Virus record (IMG/VR): IMGVR_UViG_3300030451_002189
Span: 1-36,035 of that record
DNA: 36,035 nucleotides
Source: a virus
Strand: one strand, 5' to 3'
Made by a program: the position numbers and the translations under genes. Below the pieces are notes generated by a model that was not told the origin of the DNA, did no database searches, and saw only the letters and a program-made list of their open reading frames with translations. Below, piece by piece: positions 26,601 through 33,747 of the stretch. How positions within the stretch are numbered: the stretch's first letter is position 1; every line of letters starts with the position of its first letter.

Positions 26601-29556
26601 GGGTAATAATGTTTACCTAAGAGGTGATATTGAGTACTATTCTTTTGATGATCCTATCTTAGATAAAGGAAGGGTAGAGTCTGCTGAGCAAAATGCTAAA
26701 AGAATAAAAAGAGGACCTAAGTATGACAAAGGACTTAAGAGGTTTGTTATGTGGTCAAAGAGTCAAGGTGTTGAGTTTGTAAATAACTTAGAAGCTGAAG
26801 CGGCATATGACAATATGCCAATACCTTCTTTAGTAGCTCTCAATGAAAGCGAAGTGGTTAATAACATGGAAGAGGCTCAAGACAGAGCTTCTATGATGTT
26901 GAAACTCAGAGCTACTGCTGGTAGAGGTGCAAGAACATATAGCTCTGTTAGGGATCAGATTATAAATAATCCTTCTAACTATTTTACACCACAAAAGTTA
27001 GAAGAGATAAAAGATAATCTTACAAACAAAAGCGATCAAGATCTTGTTGAAATGATGAGTGGTGAAGGCTTAAGTAATTTACAAAATAGGAATGATGACC
27101 TAGGTGTTTTAGCTGTTTCTGAGCTTATAAACAGAGCTGTCGCAGCAGGAAACATGGATGCAATACCTGGTCTTATAAATCAAGCTTCTCAAATTGGTAC
27201 TACTGTGGGTAGAATCATGAGGCACTTAAGAGAGTTAAAATCATCTACACCAGTTTCTATTGTACAAACAATAGTAAAGGCTGTTGAGGCAAATGGCAAT
27301 AGGCTATCTGCAGATCAAATGACTAGACTAGAGGGTATATCTGGAGAGTTATTTAGACTGCAGGCTGAGCATGAATCTCTAACTAAGAGAGCTATTGCTG
27401 GAGAAAACGTAGATGCTGAACTAAATGCTAAAACAAAAGAGCTAAAATTAGTAGAGAGAAGCCTTGATACTTTTGCAAACGCAGTTATTGAAAGAGGATG
27501 GGGGCAGATAGGAACTATGCTTATACAGGGTAACTTGCTTACTCCAATGTCTCAAATAACAAACGTTGGTGCTAACCTTGTTAATGCTATAGGTAAAGTT
27601 GGTGTAGACATAATTGCTTTGCCTATAGAAAAACTAATTAATGCATTTGGAATAGAATCTCCTATGAAGAGAAACTACTCTATTAATGCTTACATGTATG
27701 GGATTAGAAAGTTTGGAACTGGATTTGTAGAAGCTTTAGATTCTATTGTTACTGGTCAAGAGTCAGATGTTACTGAGTGGAGAATACACAGAGGATTTGC
27801 TCCGTTTAGATCTTTGATGTCTGCTATGGGTAAAGGAGATTTACCTTTAGGTCCTGACGGTAAAGCATCATTAAGTCAAAGAATAAAACTTGGTGTTCAA
27901 GGTACGTTAGGTATACCTGCAGAGACTATGTTCAGGTTCTTATCTCTTGGTGATACTCCTTTTAGAAGATATGTAGAAGGCATGGAGCTTTACAGGGCTG
28001 GATTGAATATGGGTCTAGAAGGTGATGCTCTCATTGACTTTATGAAGCATCCTAACAAAAAAGCTTTAGATGCTGCGCAAAGAGAAGGTAGGAAGCTCAC
28101 ATTCCAGGAGCAAACAACGCTGTCAAATGTAGCTGAAAATGTAACTAAGACTTTTGAAGACATTATGGCTTCTGCATTGACATGGCTTCCAGGTGTAGAC
28201 GGAAAAGCTTTTGCTAAGTTTATGATAAGATCTAACTTACCTTACCTAAGAACACCAGCTAACATACTAATGGAAACCTTAACATATGTGTCTCCTTATG
28301 TAGCTGTACCTAGAATCATGAAAAAGCTTCAAGAAGGAAATGCGAGGGAGGCTGCAGAAAACTTTGGTAAGCTTACGCTAGGAACAATGGCTGCTCAAAC
28401 TGCAACAATATTAGTAAAGGAAGGATTAATTTCAGGTAACATAGAGTGGGATGAAGACGAAGAAAGAAATATTGCATATGATCAGTTCCCTCCTAACAGT
28501 ATTAATGTAAGCGGTCTTAAAAGATGGTTGAAAGGAGAAGATACTTCTCATCAAAATGATGACTACTTTATATCTTATAATAAACTAGGAGTTTTAGGCG
28601 CTATTATGGGCGCTACAGCAAAGTCATCTAATAGAGAAGACTTGAAGTCTAGAGATTACTCTGAAACTTCTTTTGCATTACATGCAGTTCAAGATGCATT
28701 TGGTGTAGGGGCTTTCTCTTCTATGTCATACATGATGGATCAAAGCTTTATGCAGGGAATGAATACATTAATAAGTGTTATTTCTTCAGCAGATGCTAGC
28801 GACTTTGAAAGAAATTTTGAAAACTGGTCTAGAACTACATTCCAGGCTGTATCAGCAACAGCTTTACCTAATACTCTGTCAGCGTTATACAGAGGTAATA
28901 GAGAGTTTTTGCCTGATACACGAACAACAAAAGACGCTTCTTTAACAGATAGGATCTTACAGAGAATGAACTACACAATTAAGGAAAGAACTTTTGGTTT
29001 ATCAGGTGTTCCTGTTAGAATAAACTGGAAGGGAGAACCTATTAGGCAAACGCCAAGAGGAACTACAGGTATGCTTTACAATCTGTTTGATATTACAAAA
29101 GCTAGACAAGGTGAAGATGATCCAGTATCAAACGAAATATACAGGTTGTATGAACAAACATACCAACTTACTAAAGCTGTTGGTACTCCAGGGTATGCAG
29201 AAAAAAGAAAACTAAATGTGCCTAATGTAGGTTCTAAACAAATAAGAATGTTAAACAGAATGGGATTGAATTATAGCTGGATGAATGATCAAGAATTCAT
29301 GGCGGAAAGATTGTATCTCAATACAGATCAAATGAACAGACTTATGGCTGCTTCTGGAAAAGAGAGATATGCAGAGCTTGAAATGCTAATGAGTACACCT
29401 GAGTATCAATCTATGACTGATCAGCAAAAGATAGAAGCTTTAGATGAAATAAATGAAAATTATAATAGTGCAATAGAGATGAAGGGTGGCAAGTTTAAGA
29501 ACCACACTCTCGTTTTATTTGAAATCATGCAAGAAATATATGAAAATGAAAGATAA
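20620..29556 (+). CDS. Giant internal/ejected virion protein (large polyvalent protein type)
   Basis: A 2978-aa protein, a quarter of the window. Seen: a helical N-terminus; Ala/Gly-rich hydrophobic stretches (~residues 212-290) that could insert into a membrane; a coiled-coil region (~600-790); a Thr/Glu-rich linker (~808-840); and a zincin-like segment (~900-1050) with SGGAVHINLSQ and LQEEVMHGII. There EEVMH (974-978) stands where HExxH would be, so the first metal-binding His is missing. GPKIGAWLLNMN with DVITIDTHV (~1577-1605) recalls a domain of polyvalent proteins. The C-terminal third has LLTPMSQITNVGANLVNA, SLGDTPFRRYVEGMELY and NLPYLRTPANIL (~2538), phrases I associate with large polyvalent/ejection proteins. 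No RNA-polymerase DxDGD motif was found. It likely enters the host with the DNA. Confidence 0.7.
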   Translation: MNDKAIEYILQQYELGKDSDKIYADLVFNPMFKLEKNVAKKLIEETLKKKDPGIETTFQERNPVIITPSVDIQSPSETFDSQLPEEKPEEEGETDIPIISGLADFAEGIPVLGGLFDFAEDFSRAFGSGVTQGTAGVDALEAAFGKAEDDDLQEIVDAMIAQDQIGLSDEAIALQKQIDELYANGGSSFDAFLLRGTSFDNFSASLEILGNSLGLMLGAAVDDYGKNTLGALGVGATTSAAIAAPVGAVAALNPAGAVSGPAAFGGAFLTTLPKTTMGAFSGIIDAEATIMEIAREELMSANKEINVENLRAVFEDPEIRSRMQSKAAARGIAIGLIDAATMAGTGKAVSGLAKAGVSTSKRFAVATTGEVLGGSVGEATAQLVTEGELNWDEVLMEGVAEGPMSLVTYATTKQSQYRLNGQLVSLEEFNNYLNSGERLQSFEVTGDAEVKDRANKIKKAQKTSVDEVEQMLQEEAAKRGIKLFGPSLTRAVGHAFKKVQDAKNSNNKTDINKAISSAVDFVQQRNKKDIYDLNASEESSGSRGRTMGSSKYDSQGSVADKLLKRAAQIREEAKQKNPSERKSLLQVAESLEVQAEEIISERSEVYRILSVINPQLADKIQQLDLQARNIEERLKKADISPELRESLEQTLKDVVGERVNLEASIDISSEVDANEVTADYSQEIQTRNDNIESEISDLQGTIETLQEELSTENADPDALDAANARMEDLLEERAELQDALSEYNAAKENLSNLSEDIGGEGSIDSINAIDKANERLAEAKQAIADILGIDTTTIEEVQADLNETAEAVEGATETETTETESTSERTNEADQSNIDTSDIEEENTKTEVIGKVPDEFGGGDIKRTSTTTVPEAAQKTPRSKDNNPAWREGMADGQITASQARALNNLQKLLDKLGIEIYIYSTPEAAAKYKDGNWGGLYSGGAVHINLSQINESQKLESESGFRRTKSFEETLQEEVMHGIIGPIFSGAFKNNPKAAAKFRNQLNKILNKNKDLKDRVEAKEKTYRDAGKSEDVIFEEIIIEVLSAIAGGTEAVNTGTLDQIRVLINNILKTAGISYRIQSTNDLINFANKFKDAQEGKNVNLESEINAAQSERAKAGQRGAADIDASKDRTSSMISPAKIPTNEDGTVTVKIFKEGYRKLDDGFRKAIGAFPEDRTFNDQWHFINWWRRVAKNNSDYVSFYTKDDTPIDVERINRYRSSERESLALTPAESDIKEINRMVSAAQSQGILDPIVAKTIRLKIRSKSNKFRYFNERGLTAEKEQYSKNQKPVVAEFKTFVEGIIDKNAKDRNIDFNFRGDDDVRNSILLSREILNTDANSKINYGKVGDLLGKITGIKPKTRVQTYDFLRGELEKRFTNTNDAVAHYSSLLGGIIADPQLRSDMFGEENPIEFFTSYQKEAESLIDKLLADGDITGDRVDNLAKLNYFIALLSAKNQSSTNINAAVTLLKDSEKFKINDPLGISKDFIRKVRTGKIEGVSNLARHAIARGLEKLIAVVNNDVASIEGMPSTIVDNLKQGSSFIKDGAVDWMGLTEFLLSPYEGSRVKIQGDVVSQQIFGPKIGAWLLNMNQGLFPQMSVDGKRLSDVITIDTHVLNTSALVLGGYVDAGAAAGYHAQKINRLKQEYGAPQNELLTEVQFDKIERARAALSTPEEARSKRQNTLINDAGRIIREQVLWCQKTIEFLQVEGRDKEARRIERALDNIINPVVSESMRLKRESRKVVESIRQSLNDTFGTELTNSQVGQLMFADRQAFSFKLFNDDGTVNTNSLDYKTYANSLKGLSSVDQRPSASNDNMSASYMISPLEKMQKADESPLYRARTASEVLLMKNGRRINNREVNEALRSDAVSRRILEKNNFVENDQKVGVRLNLNVLKNTGVPVQTIHDKTATGEALLYAPSVVLKNVKLNVNQNARNKIVTFQENKFPMASVDGSFVTTNLDEQNYNGVKAFFNPFKHNVFVDASGRPIKSASEATVVGNNVYLRGDIEYYSFDDPILDKGRVESAEQNAKRIKRGPKYDKGLKRFVMWSKSQGVEFVNNLEAEAAYDNMPIPSLVALNESEVVNNMEEAQDRASMMLKLRATAGRGARTYSSVRDQIINNPSNYFTPQKLEEIKDNLTNKSDQDLVEMMSGEGLSNLQNRNDDLGVLAVSELINRAVAAGNMDAIPGLINQASQIGTTVGRIMRHLRELKSSTPVSIVQTIVKAVEANGNRLSADQMTRLEGISGELFRLQAEHESLTKRAIAGENVDAELNAKTKELKLVERSLDTFANAVIERGWGQIGTMLIQGNLLTPMSQITNVGANLVNAIGKVGVDIIALPIEKLINAFGIESPMKRNYSINAYMYGIRKFGTGFVEALDSIVTGQESDVTEWRIHRGFAPFRSLMSAMGKGDLPLGPDGKASLSQRIKLGVQGTLGIPAETMFRFLSLGDTPFRRYVEGMELYRAGLNMGLEGDALIDFMKHPNKKALDAAQREGRKLTFQEQTTLSNVAENVTKTFEDIMASALTWLPGVDGKAFAKFMIRSNLPYLRTPANILMETLTYVSPYVAVPRIMKKLQEGNAREAAENFGKLTLGTMAAQTATILVKEGLISGNIEWDEDEERNIAYDQFPPNSINVSGLKRWLKGEDTSHQNDDYFISYNKLGVLGAIMGATAKSSNREDLKSRDYSETSFALHAVQDAFGVGAFSSMSYMMDQSFMQGMNTLISVISSADASDFERNFENWSRTTFQAVSATALPNTLSALYRGNREFLPDTRTTKDASLTDRILQRMNYTIKERTFGLSGVPVRINWKGEPIRQTPRGTTGMLYNLFDITKARQGEDDPVSNEIYRLYEQTYQLTKAVGTPGYAEKRKLNVPNVGSKQIRMLNRMGLNYSWMNDQEFMAERLYLNTDQMNRLMAASGKERYAELEMLMSTPEYQSMTDQQKIEALDEINENYNSAIEMKGGKFKNHTLVLFEIMQEIYENER

Positions 29557-29980
29557 AAAAATAAAAGACACAAAGCTAGGTAGCTGGCTAAAAAGCAAAG
29601 CTCCTAAAGTATTAGATGTAGTTGGAGATCTACTACCAGATAGCGGTGGTTTAGGTGTAGTTAAGAATTTAATTGCAAACGATCCTGACGTAGATACAGA
29701 TGAAGGAATGGCTGCTGTTGATGCAGAGATTAAGTTTCAAGAAAACGTCACAGAGCGTTGGAAAGCAGACATGGGTAGTGATGTTAAATTAGCTAAGCTT
29801 ATACGTCCTATAACTCTCATTTCTTTGATGGGGATGTTTATGGTTACTATGATGATTGACAGCATGGACAATGTTGCTTTTAATGTAAAAGACTCTTATG
29901 TATCTTTGCTTGAATTATTAATGCTCACAGCGTTTGGTGCATACTTCGCTGGTAGAACTATAGAAAAGAGATCTAAATAA
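29540..29980 (+). CDS. Holin-like membrane protein
   Basis: A 146-aa protein starting at ATG 29540 (or 29546), overlapping the end of the giant gene; an in-frame GTG at 29486 would overlap by 71 bases and is less likely. The N-terminal ~85 residues are soluble and charged. KLIRPITLISLMGMFMVTMM (~87-106) and YVSLLELLMLTAFGAYFAG (~120-138) are two membrane segments, and the end is RTIEKRSK. The 'RP' before the first segment and 'AYFAGRTIEK' at the end match the pattern of GTA-type three-TM holins (and similar phage holins), which release endolysin or collapse the membrane. No endolysin is recognisable next to it. The assignment is good but not certain. Confidence 0.65.
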   Translation: MKMKDKKIKDTKLGSWLKSKAPKVLDVVGDLLPDSGGLGVVKNLIANDPDVDTDEGMAAVDAEIKFQENVTERWKADMGSDVKLAKLIRPITLISLMGMFMVTMMIDSMDNVAFNVKDSYVSLLELLMLTAFGAYFAGRTIEKRSK

Positions 29981-32487
29981 TGTTCCATAAACTACTGATT
30001 ACTATACTATTAAGTCTTGTTACTTTAAGTGGTGCTTTATCTCAACCAGGGATAGACAGTATCCCACCTATAGATAGTTTACCACAGCTTCAATGTGGAC
30101 TTCAAGGTTTGCAGGGGCAGATTGATTGTTTTCCGTTTGCACCAAACCAAGGACAGCTTCAGGTTATGTGGGAACCAACAGCTCCTGGTTGCGAACCAGT
30201 GGGGTTTTACAGGGGTGACGACTTAGATAACTTACAGTTTGTTCCATATGGTCAGTGGTTTTTCAATAGTTTCTATGGAGGAGTATCTTCTTCGCCTGTA
30301 TCTAATGATGAATATTATTTTATAGTAGAGTCGCCAGGTGATATTATGGATACACTAATTATTGAAAACCCTAACTGCGGTGTAGGCTGTTTAGATTCTT
30401 TGGCTACAAACTATAATCCTTTTGCTGGTATAGAAAGTGAGTTTGGAGAGTCTTGTCAGTATGGTGAGGTTTCGGAATGTGGAGATCTATTTACACAAAA
30501 AGTGTATGTAAGTATTACAGCGGATACGTATTCACAGTTTGAAACAAGCTGGGAGATAGTTACTACGGACAGCATCCCCATAGTTCTTGCTAGTGAAGAA
30601 GTAGGTTTTTATCAAACAGAAGGGCTCACTGTGACAACAGAATACTGCATACCGCTTGGAGTAGAGTTTACATTTAATATATACGACACGTTTGGAGATG
30701 GGCTTGCAGGATCTACAACGGGAGGATTTACTGATGGTGATGTTTTAGTATACACAGAATGTGGTAATACAATATACAGCATACTACCATTTGAAGGACA
30801 GAACCCTGACTACGGATATGAAGCTGTTAGTGTGCCTAACCTACTAAACCCATGTCCGCCAGACAATCCGCCTTTTGGCTGCTTAGATCCAGACTACTTA
30901 GAGTTTAATTCTCTTGCTACAAATAATGATTCTAATTTATGTGTAACTCCTGCTGTTCCAGGATGCCTTAACGAGAATGCATTTAACTATGATTCAGAGG
31001 CAAATATTATGGATTACATTCCTGAGTGTGAATACACGCTTATGTTGTTTGATGGAGGTGGTGATGGCTGGGATGGATCTTATTTAGGTGTTGTACAGGA
31101 TGGCGAACCTATTGGTGCGTTTACATGCACAGAAGAGCAAGCCTTTTATGACATAACAGTAAGCTCTCAAACACACGTAGAATTTAAGTTTTATGAAGTA
31201 GAGTTTGGTAGCTTCTTTGGTGAAGGTGGAACAAGCACTGATGTGTCACAGTGTGGATTTAAACTAATAAGTCCTAATGGCAATATAGTCTTTGAGAAGG
31301 GAACTAATCCGTGGCTAGACCCTATAGATCCTGACGAAGTATACACCCCTTACTTAAGGTGTGGCAACTACTGCGAGCCTTACACATACGGATGCACAGA
31401 CGAAGCTGCACAGAACTATGACTCTGCTGTTAATACAGAGGATGGTAGTTGTTATTATCAAGCTGGCTGTGCGCAAGCTGGTTACTTAGAGTATTACACT
31501 CAGGGTTATGAAGCCGACTATGATGATGGTAGTTGTGAAACGGTAGCTGTTTTTGGATGTACAGATGAATCTGCATTTAATTACAATGAAGAAGCAAATG
31601 TTGACAATGAGGGTTGCGTTCCTGTGGTGCTAGGGTGCATGAATCCTTTAGCATATAACTACCTACCATCTGCTAACGTAGATGATAATAGCTGTATACC
31701 TTATATATACGGATGTATGGACCCAGCAGCTTACAATTATGATGAGAATGCCAATATAGATGACGGAGAGTGTGAACCATTTATATATGGATGTACTGAC
31801 AATACTATGTTTAATTATAATCCTGCTGCAAATGCCGAGTACGACCCTTCTAATTGTGAGCCTTACATTTATGGCTGCACTGACCCTAGCATGCTTAACT
31901 ATAACTCATCCGCTAACACAGAGGATTTTAGTTGCATACCTTATATTTATGGTTGTACTGATCCTACTGCCCTTAATTATGATGAATTGGCTAATACAGA
32001 TAACGGGTCGTGTATTGAAGTTTTAGTTGACTGCATGGACCCTGATGCATTTAACTACAATGAGCTAGCCAACACCTCTGACGCAGAAGCTTGCTTGTAT
32101 GATGCAGGTTGCGTAGGAGGTCCTGGAGAACCATACTGGTTAAACGATGGTTGTTATGCTTGGATTATAGATATAGATCCGTACTGCTGTGACGTTGCAT
32201 GGGACGAGACATGTGTGGATTTATACTCATACTGCGAACAAGGTTGGCCGCAAGGTGTTGTAGAAAATATTAGGGATATATCTGTATATCCTAATCCTGC
32301 TCAAGATGTCTTGAATATCAACGCTCCTTCTGAGGCGATTACAAGCGTATACAGCGCACTTGGAGAAATTATAGTGTTAGACACTACAGAGAAAATTATA
32401 GACCTTTCACAGCTCTCTAATGGAGTTTACAAGGTTATAATAAAATATAATGGAATAACTATCAACAAAAAAATTATTAAACTATGA
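29980..32487 (+). CDS. T9SS-targeted secreted Cys-rich repeat protein
   Basis: An 835-aa protein. A Sec signal peptide is clear (LLITILLSLVTLSGALSQ, residues 5-22). Two 'fluid' beta-domains follow, each with a GDG signature (IYDTFGDGLAGS ~234; LMLFDGGGDGWDGSYLG ~355). Then come about eight GC(T/M)DPxAxNYNxxANxDDGSC repeats (~471-705), a WDETC/CC domain (~722-750), and a type A T9SS sorting domain at ~758-835: ISVYPNPAQDVLNI, later LSNGVYKVIIKYNG and the end KKIIKL. In Bacteroidota this C-terminal domain routes proteins through the type IX system to the surface or medium and is removed. The host must supply that machinery. It is coupled to the holin gene (TAATG) and to the next gene (ATGA). 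Likely a surface adhesin or exclusion factor; a virion role is possible. Confidence 0.92.
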   Translation: MFHKLLITILLSLVTLSGALSQPGIDSIPPIDSLPQLQCGLQGLQGQIDCFPFAPNQGQLQVMWEPTAPGCEPVGFYRGDDLDNLQFVPYGQWFFNSFYGGVSSSPVSNDEYYFIVESPGDIMDTLIIENPNCGVGCLDSLATNYNPFAGIESEFGESCQYGEVSECGDLFTQKVYVSITADTYSQFETSWEIVTTDSIPIVLASEEVGFYQTEGLTVTTEYCIPLGVEFTFNIYDTFGDGLAGSTTGGFTDGDVLVYTECGNTIYSILPFEGQNPDYGYEAVSVPNLLNPCPPDNPPFGCLDPDYLEFNSLATNNDSNLCVTPAVPGCLNENAFNYDSEANIMDYIPECEYTLMLFDGGGDGWDGSYLGVVQDGEPIGAFTCTEEQAFYDITVSSQTHVEFKFYEVEFGSFFGEGGTSTDVSQCGFKLISPNGNIVFEKGTNPWLDPIDPDEVYTPYLRCGNYCEPYTYGCTDEAAQNYDSAVNTEDGSCYYQAGCAQAGYLEYYTQGYEADYDDGSCETVAVFGCTDESAFNYNEEANVDNEGCVPVVLGCMNPLAYNYLPSANVDDNSCIPYIYGCMDPAAYNYDENANIDDGECEPFIYGCTDNTMFNYNPAANAEYDPSNCEPYIYGCTDPSMLNYNSSANTEDFSCIPYIYGCTDPTALNYDELANTDNGSCIEVLVDCMDPDAFNYNELANTSDAEACLYDAGCVGGPGEPYWLNDGCYAWIIDIDPYCCDVAWDETCVDLYSYCEQGWPQGVVENIRDISVYPNPAQDVLNINAPSEAITSVYSALGEIIVLDTTEKIIDLSQLSNGVYKVIIKYNGITINKKIIKL
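31390..32095 (+). repeat. Tandem GCTDPxAxNYN repeat array (coding)
   Basis: Copies begin at about 31390, 31555, 31633, 31711, 31789, 31873, 31951 and 32029, mostly 78 bases (26 aa) apart; a degenerate copy sits between the first two and looser relatives lie near 30388 and 30958. Each has Cys at the start and the end, probably disulphide-bonded outside the cell. DNA identity between copies is modest although the protein pattern is strict, so the array is old and under selection for protein sequence. Confidence 0.9.
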
Positions 32488-32672
32488 AAGTAAACTGGAT
32501 TAACAGCTGGAACTCTTATAACAAGAAGGAGAAGTATGAGCTAAACTTTAGACTAGGCACAGTCGATGTGCTTCAGATTCATGTATGCCCTTGTCCTGCG
32601 TGTAATAAGAAAAAGAAGAAGCCTTGTCCAAGGTTTAGACTCATGATACTCAACTTCGGATTCGAATTCTAA
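32484..32672 (+). CDS. Small Cys-rich basic protein
   Basis: A 62-aa protein starting inside the previous stop (ATGA) and ending by TAATG overlap with the next. It has CPCPACNKKKKKPCPRF (~residues 34-50), four Cys in a short basic stretch that could bind zinc, flanked by hydrophobic strands. No signal peptide is present, so it is probably cytoplasmic although it sits between two exported proteins. I recognise no family. Coupling on both sides supports reality; the role is unknown. Confidence 0.55.
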   Translation: MKVNWINSWNSYNKKEKYELNFRLGTVDVLQIHVCPCPACNKKKKKPCPRFRLMILNFGFEF

Positions 32673-33745
32673 TGACTGAAAAAAAAGATTTAACTGTATT
32701 TATCTATGCGCTGATCATGATTGTTGCCTTTATATTAGGCAGCAGTTTTGAAGCGAAAGGACAATCGTTAAAAAAAGTTTTTAGAGGGGCGACTTTCTAC
32801 ACAGCTTTCAGTGGAGGTAACTCAGTGTCAGATAATAACATTTACTCTGTAACAAATGGCTTGCAAACAGATGTTATTGAAACACCTTTTGATTATTCTA
32901 TAGCTGCTGGAGTTAGAAAGATTGCACGTTTTGGATATGAAAACAGAGCGAATGTTTTTTATGACGGCACAGAAAAATCTTATGGAGATGCTGCAACTGT
33001 AGGTAGGATAAATGGTTTTGAGTTTTTATTTGAAGCAGACTGGAGAAGACAACAAGGTAAAAAGTTTCTTGAGCAAGATTATTTTTTGAGATATGTTGCA
33101 AAAAACTGGATTGCTAAAGCAGAATATCTTCAAGATGGTTTTGCGGATGTGGAATACTTTGAAGCTTCTCAGAGATTTAGAGTGAACTTAAATAAGAAGC
33201 TAAGCTTTAACATAGGTGTAGCTCAAAGAATATCAGAGCCTTACGGTTACAACCCTTTAGATCAATGGATGCTGTCTAATGGTAACATACATTACACAAG
33301 TCTAGCTATTGAAGAAGGATATACGATTGATGTAGAACAAGGGGAATACTTTGCTCCAGATGGAACTCTTGTTGCAAATAGCGCTGATGTTTGGGAGCAG
33401 ATAATAATACCAGAGATAATAAGCGAATACGTTTCTACCAAAAGAAGTCAACTTCCTAGTCAGTGGAACTACTCTTTAGTTTTAGGTTACGATTACTATC
33501 ACTTTACAAAAGACTTCTGGGTGCATAGCTGGGCTACCATAATGCCTTACCACTTGAATACAGAAGGTGAATATTCTTACTTTGAAACGACTTCAGGGGA
33601 CCAATGGATTGATTACGGATCTGGCCTTATCTTTGGGTGTAGATTCAACAAAAGTCTTGGTGTATTCTTAGAGGGTAAATACAATAAGTATTGGAATCGA
33701 GAATGGCATGACTTCTCTGTAGGAATTAATTATGTAATATTTTAA
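32672..33745 (+). CDS. Outer-membrane beta-barrel protein
   Basis: A 357-aa protein. After a short basic/acidic start, VFIYALIMIVAFILGSSFEA forms the hydrophobic core of a signal peptide, with likely cleavage near AKGQS (~30). The rest alternates aromatic and polar residues in amphipathic strands (FEFLFEADWRRQQ; SLVLGYDYYHF; IFGCRFNKSLGVFLEGKYNK) and ends HDFSVGINYVIF, a C-terminal Phe as in barrel proteins assembled by BAM. I recall similar C-terminal phrases in flavobacterial phage proteins of unknown role. Possible functions are receptor masking/superinfection exclusion or an anchor for the T9SS protein made two genes upstream; a virion protein cannot be excluded. There is no SD and TAATG coupling to the gene before. 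Confidence 0.75.
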   Translation: MTEKKDLTVFIYALIMIVAFILGSSFEAKGQSLKKVFRGATFYTAFSGGNSVSDNNIYSVTNGLQTDVIETPFDYSIAAGVRKIARFGYENRANVFYDGTEKSYGDAATVGRINGFEFLFEADWRRQQGKKFLEQDYFLRYVAKNWIAKAEYLQDGFADVEYFEASQRFRVNLNKKLSFNIGVAQRISEPYGYNPLDQWMLSNGNIHYTSLAIEEGYTIDVEQGEYFAPDGTLVANSADVWEQIIIPEIISEYVSTKRSQLPSQWNYSLVLGYDYYHFTKDFWVHSWATIMPYHLNTEGEYSYFETTSGDQWIDYGSGLIFGCRFNKSLGVFLEGKYNKYWNREWHDFSVGINYVIF

Positions 33746-33747
33746 AC

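Noticed and set aside
29486-29539. GTG start for the holin-like protein
   Set aside because: It would overlap the giant gene by 71 bases and adds residues without holin features; ATG 29540 or 29546 gives the usual short overlap.
20620-29556. Virion RNA polymerase in the giant protein, as in N4-like or crAss-like phages
   Set aside because: I looked for a DxDGD-type catalytic motif and found none; acidic runs such as GDDDVRN do not fit.
31760-32026. Plus-strand 88-aa frame inside the T9SS gene
   Set aside because: It is an out-of-frame reading of the 78-base repeats, with hydrophobic residues produced by the repeat code; the overlapping gene is clearly real.
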